64,000 nucleotides of DNA from assembly GCF_015160855.1 (NCBI RefSeq), contig NZ_CP063373.1, forward strand, positions 496,001 through 560,000, read 5' to 3'. The DNA comes from Streptomyces ferrugineus (GTDB taxonomy: Bacteria; Actinomycetota; Actinomycetes; Streptomycetales; Streptomycetaceae). This document shows positions 8,758 through 16,996 of the stretch, piece by piece. Made by a program: the position numbers and the translations under genes. The stretch's first letter is position 1; every line of letters starts with the position of its first letter. The notes beneath the pieces are model-generated. The model was not told the origin of the DNA. It saw only the letters and a list, made by a program, of their open reading frames with translations, and did no database searches.

Positions 8758-9487
8758 CGATAGACGGCGCGCCTAAGGTCCGAAAGCTGTTGCGCATGAC
8801 GGGGATGTGGAGCATGGGGCGGGTCATCCCTCGTGCGTTCCAGACGAGGGGGGCTTTGCGGGTCCAGGTGTCCTGCTCAAGCGTGTCGAGGAGGAAGCGG
8901 GCGAGATCGGCGCGGTTGATCCGCATCCCCGGCTTCTCGGTGCCGGCCTCGGCGGCGCGCGGAGAGCCGCTCATCGGCTTGTCGGTGAGGGCGACGGCCC
9001 GGGCGAGGGTCCAGTCGACGTCGGAGGCGCGCAGGAGCTGGTCGACGCCGTGGTGATCGTCGAAGCCGGCCTTGAGGTTGGAGACCTTGATCAGGGCCTT
9101 GAACACCGGGTTGAGCCGGGCCCAGTCGTCTCCGGCGCCCATCGTGGAGGTCAGGACGATCCGGTTGATGCCCTCCTCCTTCATCACGGTCAGGGTGTTG
9201 CGAGTGGCGTCGGTCATGAACATGGGCGGGCTGACGGGTTTGGCCCAGGGGTTGTCGGAGGCGCGGGAGTTGTTGAGCGCGCTGAGCACCGCCTCCGTTC
9301 CGTCGGCGGCCTTGCGGATGTCGTCGATGTGGGCGGGCGTGCCCTGGATCAGTTCGACGCCGGCCGGGGCCTGGACGGCGTCGGGGTTGCGCACGAGGGC
9401 CCGGACGCGGTGGCCGCGCTGTGCGGCCTCGTTGAGGACGTGGATGCCGGTGCGACCGGTGCCGCCGAGGATGAGCAGGTGGGACAT
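8738..9487 (-). CDS. NmrA/SDR-type NAD(P)-binding protein
   Basis: Atypical short-chain dehydrogenase of the NmrA/NAD(P)H-binding family. The N-terminal Rossmann motif is LILGGTGRTGIHV, followed by GHRVRALVRNP (cofactor-selecting strand) and NRIVLTSTMGAGDDW. Expected role: NAD(P)-dependent oxidoreductase or redox sensor with unknown substrate. About 249 residues, close to family length, but the last few codons (GEPAP, stop) are read from integrase-remnant DNA (8738-8757), so the native C-terminus was probably lost and replaced. It is followed on the same strand direction by the azoreductase-like gene upstream (80-bp gap), suggesting one redox operon. Confidence 0.8.
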   Translation of the reverse strand: MSHLLILGGTGRTGIHVLNEAAQRGHRVRALVRNPDAVQAPAGVELIQGTPAHIDDIRKAADGTEAVLSALNNSRASDNPWAKPVSPPMFMTDATRNTLTVMKEEGINRIVLTSTMGAGDDWARLNPVFKALIKVSNLKAGFDDHHGVDQLLRASDVDWTLARAVALTDKPMSGSPRAAEAGTEKPGMRINRADLARFLLDTLEQDTWTRKAPLVWNARGMTRPMLHIPVMRNSFRTLGAPSIDGEPAP

Positions 9488-9569
9488 GGTGATCGATTGC
9501 CTTTCGGGACCGGCCGGGCCGGGCTCTTTCGGGACCGGCCCGGCCGGGGTGGGAGACGGTCGAGGCCGG

Positions 9570-10214
9570 TCAGGCGGCCTGCCGGCCGCCGATGGCCGTG
9601 GCCAGGCCGCGTGCCTGGGCGTGGGCGTCGGTCAGCGACGCCTCGTGGAGGGGGAGGAGAGGGGCCAGTGCCGGCACGTGCGGAGCCATGGTCAGTTCGG
9701 GTAGGACCGTCGTCAGGTCGAGGCCGAGGTTGGTCGGGTGGCCCAGGACGGTTTCCAGCGTCGGCACCAGATGGTCCATGCCGTGCTTGGGGGCGCCGGG
9801 GCCGTAGCCGCCGCCACGTGCGGAGATCAGCACGGCCGGGCGGCCGACGGTGGGAGGAGGTCCGTCGAAGCTCAGGGTGCGGCCGTTGACCATGATCTGG
9901 TCCAGCCATGCCTTGAATACGGACGGCATCGTGAGGTTGTACATCGGCACGGTGAACAGGTAGGCGTCGGCGCCGAGGAATTCCTCGATCAACTCGTCCT
10001 GGACCGCCGCGGCCTTCGCCTGCTCGGGGGTGCGCTCGGCAGGGTCGGTGGTGCGGGCGGTGATGCCCGCCGCGCTGAGGTGCGGGGCGGGGGAGACGGC
10101 CAGGTCACGGTGGACGACCGCGCCCTTCCACTCGTCACGGAAGGACCGGGCGACCTGACGGGAGACGGATGCCTCGCCGAGCGAGGACGCATCGATGTGC
10201 AGCAGGTACGACAT
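9570..10214 (-). CDS. azoR: FMN-dependent NADH-azoreductase
   Basis: Flavodoxin-fold quinone/azo reductase. The N-terminus is LLHIDASSLGEASVSRQ (phosphate-binding loop for FMN). PMYNLTMPSVFKAWLDQI is the hallmark FMN-binding block of the AzoR/NQO family, followed by a GGGYG segment. 214 residues is the usual length. The enzyme would reduce quinones or azo compounds with NADH in the cytoplasm, a common detoxification role. It lies between the NmrA-like and DsbA-like genes, all on the minus strand, divergent from an HxlR regulator, which typically senses quinones or aldehydes. The likely unit is a stress-responsive operon. Confidence 0.88.
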   Translation of the reverse strand: MSYLLHIDASSLGEASVSRQVARSFRDEWKGAVVHRDLAVSPAPHLSAAGITARTTDPAERTPEQAKAAAVQDELIEEFLGADAYLFTVPMYNLTMPSVFKAWLDQIMVNGRTLSFDGPPPTVGRPAVLISARGGGYGPGAPKHGMDHLVPTLETVLGHPTNLGLDLTTVLPELTMAPHVPALAPLLPLHEASLTDAHAQARGLATAIGGRQAA

Positions 10215-10270
10215 GGAGGAATCAGCCTTTCAAAACGATCAAGGGTGAGTCGGGGAGCGAAGGGTGGAGG

Positions 10271-10984
10271 TCAGCTGTGGGCCGGTACGGCGCAGCCGTC
10301 GGGGCCGCAGACCGGAGCGTCGTCGTCGGTGCCCGGGGTGAGCGGGTGGGACTCGTCCCAGGCCGTGCGCAGCACGTCGAGAAGGCCGTCGCTGTCCTGG
10401 GCCCCGGGGATGCCGTACTTGCCGTCGACGACGATGAAGGGCGCGCCCGTGGCACCCAGGCGCTGGGCGCGGGCGGCATCGTCGCGGACCTGCCGCTGGT
10501 AGCGGTGCTCGGTGAGCGCCCGGCGGGTGCCCTCCCGGTCCAGAGCGATCTGCTGACCCAGGTCGAGCAGGTCGTCCAGGCTGAAGACCGGGCGGGCCTG
10601 ACCGAAGTAGGCGCGGAAGATCGCGTCCCAGGCTTCGCGGTTCCTGCCCTCGGCGGAGGCGTGGGCGAGGAACTCGTGCGCCAGGTCGGTGTTGCCGACC
10701 AGGTTGTCCAGCACCTTGTAGGGGCTGAGCCCCTCGGACTCGGCCAGCGCCTCGATCCGACGCGTGGACACCTCCGCCTGGGAGGCGTCCATGCCGTGCC
10801 GGCGCAACAGCGCGTCACGGACGCTGAAGATCTCGCCCACGGGGAACGAACTGCTCAGCGGGAACGAGTGGTGGACGACCTCCACCTCATCGCCGTGCTC
10901 GAACCGCTCCACGGCCCGGTCCAGACGGTGGCTGCCAAGCCCACACCACGGGCAGGTGACCTCGGCCCAGATCTCGATCTTCAT
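10271..10984 (-). CDS. DsbA-family (FrnE-like) thioredoxin-fold oxidoreductase
   Basis: Cytoplasmic DsbA/FrnE-type protein. The start MKIEIWAEVTCPWCGLG puts the redox motif CPWC near residue 12 with no signal peptide. The conserved ATGAPFIVVDGKYGIPGAQ block (cis-Pro region and the GVPA-like motif) is near residue 190. ATG at 10984 is chosen; an extended frame to 11011 lacks a ribosome site. It is the first gene of the minus-strand group DsbA-AzoR-NmrA and is divergent from the HxlR regulator, 120 bp away. FrnE-type proteins are thiol-disulfide or 2-hydroxychromene-type enzymes; the substrate is unknown. Confidence 0.85.
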   Translation of the reverse strand: MKIEIWAEVTCPWCGLGSHRLDRAVERFEHGDEVEVVHHSFPLSSSFPVGEIFSVRDALLRRHGMDASQAEVSTRRIEALAESEGLSPYKVLDNLVGNTDLAHEFLAHASAEGRNREAWDAIFRAYFGQARPVFSLDDLLDLGQQIALDREGTRRALTEHRYQRQVRDDAARAQRLGATGAPFIVVDGKYGIPGAQDSDGLLDVLRTAWDESHPLTPGTDDDAPVCGPDGCAVPAHS

Positions 10985-11014
10985 GACGCGCCTCCCATGC
11001 CTGCGCTTCAATTC

Positions 11015-11031
11015 CTACGTTTTGTTCGTAG
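11015..11031. promoter_or_regulatory. Candidate HxlR operator
   Basis: Inverted repeat CTACG-TTTTGTT-CGTAG in the divergent region between the DsbA-like and HxlR genes, in an A+T-rich patch. A second weaker pair (GTAT/ATAC) follows at about 11048. Position and symmetry suit a winged-helix dimer. No footprint evidence. Confidence 0.4.
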
Positions 11032-11103
11032 CGCCATGATGGGCCAGTATGGAAGTCGATACAAAAGGCACATTGGTGTTCGTGCCGGAGAGGAATGTGC
11101 GTC

Positions 11104-11514
11104 ATGGAGGTCACGAGCAGTTCGGGCGGCGCGGCAGCGGCGGGGCCCTGCGCCCGCATCCCCGCCGAGCACATGGCCTTCATCCGCCAGGTCCTCGACC
11201 GTGTCGGCGACAAGTGGAGCCTGCTCGTCATCGCGGTCGTGGAGGCCGGCCCGCTGCGCTACACCGACCTGCAGCGCCAGGTCCCCGGAATCTCCCAGCG
11301 GATGCTCACCCTCACACTGCGCCAGCTCCAGCAGGACGGTCTGATCACCCGCACCGCCTACGCGGAGGTTCCGCCGCGCGTCGAGTACTCCCTCACCCCG
11401 CTGGGCCGCGGCCTCCACGAGATCGTGACGTCCCTGATCGGCTGGGCCGCCGACCACCATGACGAGATCCGCGAGCACCGGGCCCGCGCCGCGGCAGCGG
11501 CAGCCGGGTCCTGA
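11104..11514 (+). CDS. HxlR-family transcriptional regulator
   Basis: Winged-helix regulator of the HxlR family: DKWSLLVIAVVEAGPLRYTDLQ, GISQRMLTLTLRQLQQDGLITR and [13 protein letters not shown] are the characteristic blocks. A Cys (GPCARIP) near residue 16 lies where redox-sensing members such as HypR/QorR place a sensor Cys. ATG at 11104 (MEVTSSSGG) is preferred, with GAGAGGA 9 nt upstream; ATG 11095 is in frame. It probably represses the divergent DsbA-AzoR-NmrA genes. A damaged second copy of this gene sits at 17905-18103. Confidence 0.88.
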   Translation: MEVTSSSGGAAAAGPCARIPAEHMAFIRQVLDRVGDKWSLLVIAVVEAGPLRYTDLQRQVPGISQRMLTLTLRQLQQDGLITRTAYAEVPPRVEYSLTPLGRGLHEIVTSLIGWAADHHDEIREHRARAAAAAAGS

Positions 11515-11811
11515 CCGCAGGGTCAGCGAGCGGCTGTCGGTGCCGGCCAGGGGGAAGTCGTTCTGCGTGGTGAGGACGAGGGTGTGCGTCGTCATGCCGA
11601 CGCCGGCGCCGAGCAGGAAAGACGTACACGCAGGCGTTCCGGCTGATGATCTGGCCGGAGGCGATGCCTTGCGTTTGATCCGCTGGCCACTCTTCGAGGC
11701 GTGCCTGCTGCCGTGGCGGTGGGCGGATCCGGGGGCGAGGGGGCGCTCCTGGCTCGGGTGGGTTGCCTGCCCGTGCCGGATGGCTCGGGCAGGCTGTCCG
11801 TGTGGGCGGTG

Positions 11812-12750
11812 TCAGTCCCGGCTTCCGCCGATGCCGCCCACGGGGGCGATCTCGGCGATGCGGGCGAGGTCCTCGGCGGGCAGCGTGAATTCGGCCGCGG
11901 CGACGTTCTCCGTGACGCGGTCGAGGTTGCGCGAGCCGGGGATGGGGACGATGTAGTCCTTCTTCGCGAGCAGCCACGCCAGCGCCAGCTGCGACAGCGT
12001 GGCGCCCTTGCTCTCGGCGAACTTGGTCAGCTCCTCGACGATGGCGACGTTGACGTCGAAGTTCTCCGGCTTCCACCAGGCCAGCTGCCGGCGGAAGTCG
12101 TTCGCGTCATAGTGATCGATGGACTTGACGCCGCCGCTGAGGAAGCCGCGTGCGATCGGCGAGTAGGCGACGAACCCGATGCCGAGTTCCTCCAGCACCG
12201 GGAACAGCGGCTCGGTGTCGAGGGCGAAGATCGAGTACTGGTTCTGCAGGGCCGAGATCGGGTGCACCGCGTGAGCCCTGCGGATGGTGTCCTCGTCGGC
12301 GTTCGACAGGCCGAGGTACTTGACCTTGCCGGCGTCGACGAACTCCTTCATCGCACCGACCACGTCTTCGACGGGGACGTTCGGGTCGGGCATGTGCTGG
12401 TAGAGCAGGTCGATGGTGTCGGTGTTCAGGTTGCGCAGGCTGTTGTCGACCACCTCACGGATATGTTCCGGCCGCGAGTTGGTCCCCCAGGTCTCGGTGA
12501 AACCGAACTTGGTCGCGATCGTCACCTCGTCACGGATCGGCGCGAGCGCGTGGCCGAGCAGCTTCTCGCCCTCGCCCCAGCCGTACAGCTCGGCGGTGTC
12601 GAAGTGGGTGACGCCCAGTTCGTGGGCGCGGCGGATCGCGGCGATCGACTCGGTGTCGTCCGAGGGGCCGTAGGCGAAGGCGGTGCCCATCGCGCCGTAG
12701 CCGATGGCCGACAAGGTCAGGCCCTGGGCGCCCAGTGTCCTGGTCTGCAT
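11812..12750 (-). CDS. Aldo/keto reductase
   Basis: AKR superfamily (AKR13-like, YakC type) NADPH-dependent carbonyl reductase. The catalytic tetrad is present: Asp in HFDTAELYG, Tyr in the same block, Lys in IATKFGF, His in LLYQHMPD. The cofactor-binding C-terminal block is IPIPGSRNLDRVTENV. 312 residues, full length. It would reduce aldehydes or ketones. It follows the SDR gene (12869-13640) on the same strand with a 118-bp gap and is probably co-regulated by the TetR protein at 13772. The 297 bp between it and HxlR (11515-11811) shows no gene I can name, only short remnant frames. Confidence 0.9.
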   Translation of the reverse strand: MQTRTLGAQGLTLSAIGYGAMGTAFAYGPSDDTESIAAIRRAHELGVTHFDTAELYGWGEGEKLLGHALAPIRDEVTIATKFGFTETWGTNSRPEHIREVVDNSLRNLNTDTIDLLYQHMPDPNVPVEDVVGAMKEFVDAGKVKYLGLSNADEDTIRRAHAVHPISALQNQYSIFALDTEPLFPVLEELGIGFVAYSPIARGFLSGGVKSIDHYDANDFRRQLAWWKPENFDVNVAIVEELTKFAESKGATLSQLALAWLLAKKDYIVPIPGSRNLDRVTENVAAAEFTLPAEDLARIAEIAPVGGIGGSRD

Positions 12751-12868
12751 GAGGTACTCCCTTGATCAAATCAAACTGTTCGGGCCGAACCGCACCAGTG
12801 CGGCGACGGAGGCGTCGCGTTCAATGCGCCGGACCGGAAGCGGTGGTTCGGACGTTGCGTAGGGCACC

Positions 12869-13640
12869 TCAGTCGCGGATGGTCATGCCGCCGTCGATCG
12901 ACCAGGCTTGCCCGTTGACCCAGGTCGCGTCGTCGGACAGCAGGAAGGTGGCGGCGGCGGCCGGGTCGGCGGGCAGGCCCAGGCGCGGACTGCGGACCAT
13001 CCCGAGGACCATGGCCTTGAGCTCCTCGCCGGCCTGCTGCTGCGCGGTTTCGGTCATGGTCACGCCGGGGGCGACGGTGTTGCAGCGAATGCCCTGCTTG
13101 CCCCAGGCGGAGGCGATGTGCCGGGTCAGCGCGTTGATGGCGGCCTTGGACGCGCCGTAGGCGGGTCGCTCGGGCTCGCCTATCCAGGCCGAACCCGATG
13201 AGGTGTTGACGATGGCGCCGCCGCCCTGAGCCAGCAGGTGAGGGATGGCCGCGCGGCAGGTGAGGGCGTAGCCGAACAGGTTCACCTCGAAGGTGCGGCG
13301 CCATACGGCCAGGTCCATGTCGAGCAGGTTCGTGTCGCGGCCCAGGTTCTGGGGGGAGAGGTCGGCGCCGACGTTGAACAGCCCGTCGATCCCGCCCAGT
13401 TCAGTGACGGCCGTGTGGATGAGCGCCTGGATCGAGCTCTCGTCGGCGAGGTCGAACTCGACGGCGAGCGCGGTGCCGCCGGTTTCGTTGAGGCGCTTGG
13501 CCGTGGTCTGTGCGGCATCAAGGTTCCGGTCGCCGATGACGACTGAGGCGCCTTCCTTCGTGAGCCGCTCGGCCGTGGACGCGCCGATCCCGGCGGCACC
13601 CCCGGCGATGACGATCCTCTTGCCCTGCAGTCCTCGCATG
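12869..13640 (-). CDS. Short-chain dehydrogenase/reductase
   Basis: Classical SDR: GGAAGIGAST glycine-rich NAD(P) motif near residue 13, NVGAD near residue 90, VNTSSGSAWIG with the catalytic Ser, and YGASKAAINALTRHIA with the YxxxK catalytic pair. The C-terminus VNGQAWSIDGGM is typical. ATG at 13640 follows AAGAGGGAC, a good ribosome site; the longer frame to 13678 is not needed. It is divergent from the TetR gene, with a perfect 29-bp palindrome between them, so almost certainly TetR-controlled. Substrate not deducible. Confidence 0.9.
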
Positions 13641-13696
13641 TCCCTCTTCCTCTCTGGCGGTGACGGTGGCAGGACCAACTATAGGCAGCGCTCTGT

Positions 13697-13725
13697 CGGT
13701 TTTCCAACATCATGTTGGAAAACCG
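13697..13725. promoter_or_regulatory. Perfect 29-bp palindromic operator
   Basis: Arms CGGTTTTCCAACAT and ATGTTGGAAAACCG flank a single C: 14 bp each side, no mismatch. It lies in the divergent region between the SDR and TetR genes. A half-site-like GATGTTG follows at about 13730. The size and symmetry match operators of autoregulating TetR proteins. Confidence 0.75.
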
Positions 13726-13771
13726 TCAGGATGTTGTCTATGTTGGTGTGAGGGAAGGTAGGCTGAGGAGC

Positions 13772-14431
13772 ATGGCCATGATCAAGAGCAGCGGCGCAGT
13801 GCCGGGCGATCGACGTGTGCGACGCACCCGGGCAGCTCTGCAGAGCGCCGTGATCGATCTCGTCGAGGAGCGGGACGTTTCCCAGATCAGCGTCGCCGAC
13901 GTCGTCGACCGGGCCGACGTGAACCGCTCGACGTTCTACGCCCACTACCAGGACGTGAACGAACTGGTCGAGGACGCCTGCACTTCGATGATCGACGACA
14001 TGATCGGGTTCGTCGTTGCCCTCGACCCCGCCCGGGCGAACCCGTCGGGTCCCCCGGAGGATCCGGTGGACCCGGATCCCGTACTGACGGCCTTCTTCGA
14101 GCATCTCGCCGAGCACGCGGGCCTGTACCGCGGCCTGCTGGGGCCGACGGGAAGCGCCCGCGTCATCGAGCACGTACGTCTGCGCACCACGGCGGCCGCG
14201 CACTCCTCCGCATACCTCGGCGCCACGGCCGACACCCCGCCGCCGGACACGGCCGATCCCTCCGACCTCCCCCACGACGTCCCTGCGGCGTTCGCGGCCG
14301 GTGCGCTCCTGGGGGTGGCCAGCGACTGGCTGCAGCGCGGATGCCCGCGAACACCACTTGAGATGACCGTCCTGACCAAGCCTCTCCTGCTCGCCCTGTC
14401 AGCCGCCGCCATCACGCCGCCCGCGCCGTAG
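13772..14431 (+). CDS. TetR-family transcriptional regulator
   Basis: TetR/AcrR N-terminal HTH: RRTRAALQSAVIDLVEER, then ISVADVVDRADVNRSTFYAHY with the family YxHY end of the recognition helix. The ligand domain is about 160 residues and ends AAITPPAP. ATG at 13772 follows GAGGAG closely, so ATG 13778 is also possible. It is divergent from the SDR and aldo/keto reductase genes with a perfect palindrome between, so repression of those genes and of itself is the likely role. Inducer unknown. Confidence 0.88.
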   Translation: MAMIKSSGAVPGDRRVRRTRAALQSAVIDLVEERDVSQISVADVVDRADVNRSTFYAHYQDVNELVEDACTSMIDDMIGFVVALDPARANPSGPPEDPVDPDPVLTAFFEHLAEHAGLYRGLLGPTGSARVIEHVRLRTTAAAHSSAYLGATADTPPPDTADPSDLPHDVPAAFAAGALLGVASDWLQRGCPRTPLEMTVLTKPLLLALSAAAITPPAP

Positions 14432-14559
14432 CGCCTGGTCCGTCGTGCCCTCAGGGGCCCGGACTTCGACACCTACAAGCCGCTGGCCGAACCGTCGCCC
14501 GCCACGGTCAGACCTGAGATCACGAGGTGGCCATGCCGCCGGGGGCTCTCAACCGCGGT

Positions 14560-14996
14560 CGGCGGCACCGGGGCGCTCCCGAGGCATCAGCACCCGCGCC
14601 CTGCCAGCAGCGGCCACAGCCAAACCCGCAGCAACGCCCAAGTGCCACAACGGCATCCGCCCGTCGTCAGCGGTGCCCGCATCTGCGTTCGCCAGCGCCA
14701 CCACCGTGAAGAGATACCCCAGGGAGACAGCCGCAGCCGCAGAAGCGACATAGATCGTCCGTAACGCGAGCGACCTCTGTACCGTCCCCCCGGGACAGCC
14801 CCAAGCCGAGGGTGAGCAAGGTCAGTTCGGAGATCAGCAGCATCTCCACCGGGGAGGCGGAACGGTTGGCGTCTCCTCCCTCGTCGAAGTGCACGGCCAT
14901 GGGATCCGGCGGATTCGGCCACGACACGATGAACACCACAGCCACCACGAGTTCGCCATCGTCGCTGGCTTGGTGGCGTGGGATGGCCCAGTACAC
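14560..14996 (-). pseudogene. DUF1648-like membrane protein gene, frameshifted
   Basis: The minus-strand frame from GTG 14996 reads ELVVAVVFIVSWPNPPDP, MAVHFDEGGDANRSAS and MLLISELTLLTLGLGL, resembling the DUF1648 'P-x-H-x-x-x-G' region between membrane segments. At a run of six G (about 14787-14792) the sense shifts frame. The continuation LALRTIYVASAAAAVSLGYL and FTVVALANADAG is a clear membrane helix in another frame. The gene is therefore frameshifted or the run is miscounted. It is the last recognisable gene before the second attachment-site copy. The 130 bp before it (14432-14560) show no intact gene. Confidence 0.5.
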
Positions 14997-15250
14997 CGGC
15001 TCGGGCGCATCGGGCTGGATGGGGGGCGGGTACAGGGGCGCTTCCGAAGGCTGGCTTGAGGAACCGTTCGTTGGCCGTTGAGACGACTGCAGATCCTTGG
15101 GAAACTGCTGGTCACCCGACGTGTTATGCGTGAGCGGACGGCGAAGCAGCAGCCATCACTGGTCAGACCACGCGTCGGTCACTACTTGCCCTGACCAGGT
15201 GGTTCCGGACACCGAAGAACCGTCCGGAACCACCCAACAAGCTTTGGCCA

Positions 15251-15295
15251 GGACTTTTAATCCATTGGTTGTGGGTTCGAGTCCCACAGGGCCTA
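15251..15295 (+). repeat. Second copy of the tRNA-Lys 3' end (att-like)
   Basis: 45 bases identical to 8479-8523 of tRNA-Lys(TTT), from GGAC of the anticodon stem to the final CTA. The 5' half of the tRNA is absent, so it is not a tRNA gene. The sequence just 3' also matches that beyond the real tRNA for about 80 bp. It marks the boundary between two stacked island segments. Confidence 0.88.
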
Positions 15296-15375
15296 CGGCT
15301 GGTAGGCGGGGGATATGCCCTCTGACCTGCTACGCAGCGCCTGAGTCGGCTTCGGTCGGCTCGGGCGCTGCCATG
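15293..15375 (-). pseudogene. Second integrase 3' tail remnant
   Basis: The minus strand reads RPSRPKPTQALRSRSEGI, SPAYQP and TAG, closely matching the tail at 8521-8600 (RPTRPKPTQALHSRSEGV). The stop again lies in the tRNA-derived core. Similarity ends near 15375, where different DNA begins. Only about 27 codons remain. Confidence 0.6.
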
Positions 15376-15395
15376 ACCCGCGCTACCCTCGCGCC

Positions 15396-15857
15396 ATGAC
15401 GTCACGACCCCCCTTCCATCCCGACGACGGCCGCCCTCGTGATGTCGGGCCAGCTACGGTCGTTTTCCCTGATGGCAAGGAGGTCTCTGTCATCGCGTCG
15501 CTCGTACTGCGTCTGGACCCCTCGACGGTGGAGAACTTCAGCTACGACCGTCACAGCACCTGGGCAGGGAGCATCACCCTCGTGCGCGACGAAGAGGGTG
15601 TCGACCTGTTCGATGCGGCGCCTGGAATCCTTCGCATGCCCGACGGGCGCGAGAGCGAGTTCATGGCCACCGGAGGCAGTGCCGGTGAGAGCGGCTGCTC
15701 GGGGCTGGGGCCTGCTCCATTAGCACCCCCGATGCTGCCTTGCCAGTCGAAGGTCGAGTTGTACGCCGCGCTGCGGCGCGACTCCCGCGATGGCATGTCG
15801 AACCGGCGTTGCATTGCAAGTACGGCGTCACCTGGAGCACGGTCAACAAGGCCCTGA
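15396..15857 (+). CDS. Hypothetical protein, 3' end replaced by IS21 remnant
   Basis: Frame starting MTSRPPFHPDDGRPRDV, with VVFPDGKEVSVIASLVLRLD and ILRMPDGRESEFMAT, no signal peptide or membrane segment. I do not recognise the family. After residue about 110 (SGLGPAPLAPPM) the frame enters sequence that clearly matches the start of an IS21 transposase (SKVELYAALRRDSRDGMS), so the native C-terminus is lost and the annotated product would be a chimera. It may be non-functional. It begins about 100 bp after the second tRNA-Lys repeat. Confidence 0.45.
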   Translation: MTSRPPFHPDDGRPRDVGPATVVFPDGKEVSVIASLVLRLDPSTVENFSYDRHSTWAGSITLVRDEEGVDLFDAAPGILRMPDGRESEFMATGGSAGESGCSGLGPAPLAPPMLPCQSKVELYAALRRDSRDGMSNRRCIASTASPGARSTRP

Positions 15858-16080
15858 CCTCGGCTTGGCCGCAGCCACGCACGACACCGCTTCGGCGCGG
15901 CCGTCGAAGCTGGATCCGTTCACGCCGCTGATCGACGAGATCCTGCTCATTGATCTGGATGCGACCAGGAAACAGCGCCACACCGTCACCCCGGATCTAC
16001 CGCCGTCTGATCGACGAGCACTCCTCGTCACCGATGAGAGGGCGCAAGCGTCCTGCGAGCAACCGCGCGGTCCGGCCAGG
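15737..16080 (+). mobile_element. Degenerate IS21-family istA fragment
   Basis: The order SKVELYAALRRDSRDGMSNR, YGVTWSTVNKALTSAWPQPR, LDPFTPLIDEILLIDLDA, RKQRHTV, RIYRRLIDEH reproduces the N-terminal 120 residues of Streptomyces IstA transposases, including the HTH. The pieces fall in three frames, so there are at least two or three frameshifts. The catalytic DDE domain and the istB partner are missing. It is an old, inactive insertion. Confidence 0.7.
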
Positions 16081-16097
16081 GACTGAGATTCCGGTGT

Positions 16098-16871
16098 CTA
16101 TACCTTGCTCGCGACCACCATGTAGTTCTCGGCCTCAAGATCGAATGTGCTCAGTTCCGTCTGGAGTCCGACCCGGTGCAGCTCGACTTCGAGTTCCTCG
16201 TACCGGTAGGGCCAGCAGGACAGCAGTTCCGAGCGGACAAGAACCAACCCGGTCGCATCAACTTGCGCGATCGCAATCTCGATGTGGTGCTCCTCCTCCC
16301 AATGCGGCGCAATCTCCCAGCGGTAGACCACGACGGCATCGCGACCGTTTCGGCGGACGAGTCGGTCCCTGATGTCCAGCCGGGAACCTCTGGCCCTCAC
16401 GAGTTCCCAAGTGCGGGATGTGAGTACCAAGCGTCCGCCGGGGCGCAGAAGCCGTGACATCGACTCCAGAGCAGCACCCCTGCCTGTCGCGCCCGTGGCA
16501 TGGTGAAGCGAGTTGCCAACGCAGAACACCATGTCGAACGTGTTGTCCTGGAAATGGTCGGGCAACTCTTCCCAGTTCGCCCGTACGGCCCGGACGGATG
16601 CCCCGAACTCCTCAGACAACTCTGCAGTCCGACGAACCATCGCCTCGCTGGCGTCAGTTGCGGCAACCTGCATGCCACGACCGGCGAGGCCAACCGCCAA
16701 CTGTCCGGTTCCGCACGAACAGTCGAGGACGTGAGCGTTCGACGGCAGGAGATTGAGGACGTCGTCGAACGACGCAGCGAACTCGGCTGGAGGCAACTTT
16801 GCATCCGAGATGAGCCATTCGTACACCTCGGCAAGCACGTCATAACCTGTCACAACCGCTACCTCCGTCAC
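16098..16871 (-). CDS. Class I SAM-dependent methyltransferase
   Basis: SAM-binding motif I is VLDCSCGTGQLAVGLAGRG near residue 50; motif II region is ATDASEAMVRR; the post-motif region is FDMVFCVGNSLHHATG and the LLRPGGRLVLTSR block is motif III. Full length at 257 residues with a beta-rich C-terminal insertion common in small-molecule methyltransferases. Substrate unknown. It stands alone on the minus strand between an IS21 remnant and a small plus-strand ORF; base composition is lower in G+C than the backbone, consistent with acquired DNA. Confidence 0.87.
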   Translation of the reverse strand: MTEVAVVTGYDVLAEVYEWLISDAKLPPAEFAASFDDVLNLLPSNAHVLDCSCGTGQLAVGLAGRGMQVAATDASEAMVRRTAELSEEFGASVRAVRANWEELPDHFQDNTFDMVFCVGNSLHHATGATGRGAALESMSRLLRPGGRLVLTSRTWELVRARGSRLDIRDRLVRRNGRDAVVVYRWEIAPHWEEEHHIEIAIAQVDATGLVLVRSELLSCWPYRYEELEVELHRVGLQTELSTFDLEAENYMVVASKV

Positions 16872-16996
16872 GCGGCAGACTCACGGCGGGACGTCAGTCC
16901 ATCAGCGGAGCAAGTCGGGCACCAATGGTTTTCGCAAGGGGCCACCCGTTCCAGATGGAGCGGACCAGGCCCGGCCACTGGATGGAGGGTAAGACG

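Noticed and set aside
15251..15295. Second tRNA-Lys gene
   Set aside because: Only the 3' half is present; the acceptor 5' strand and D-arm are missing, so it cannot fold as a tRNA.
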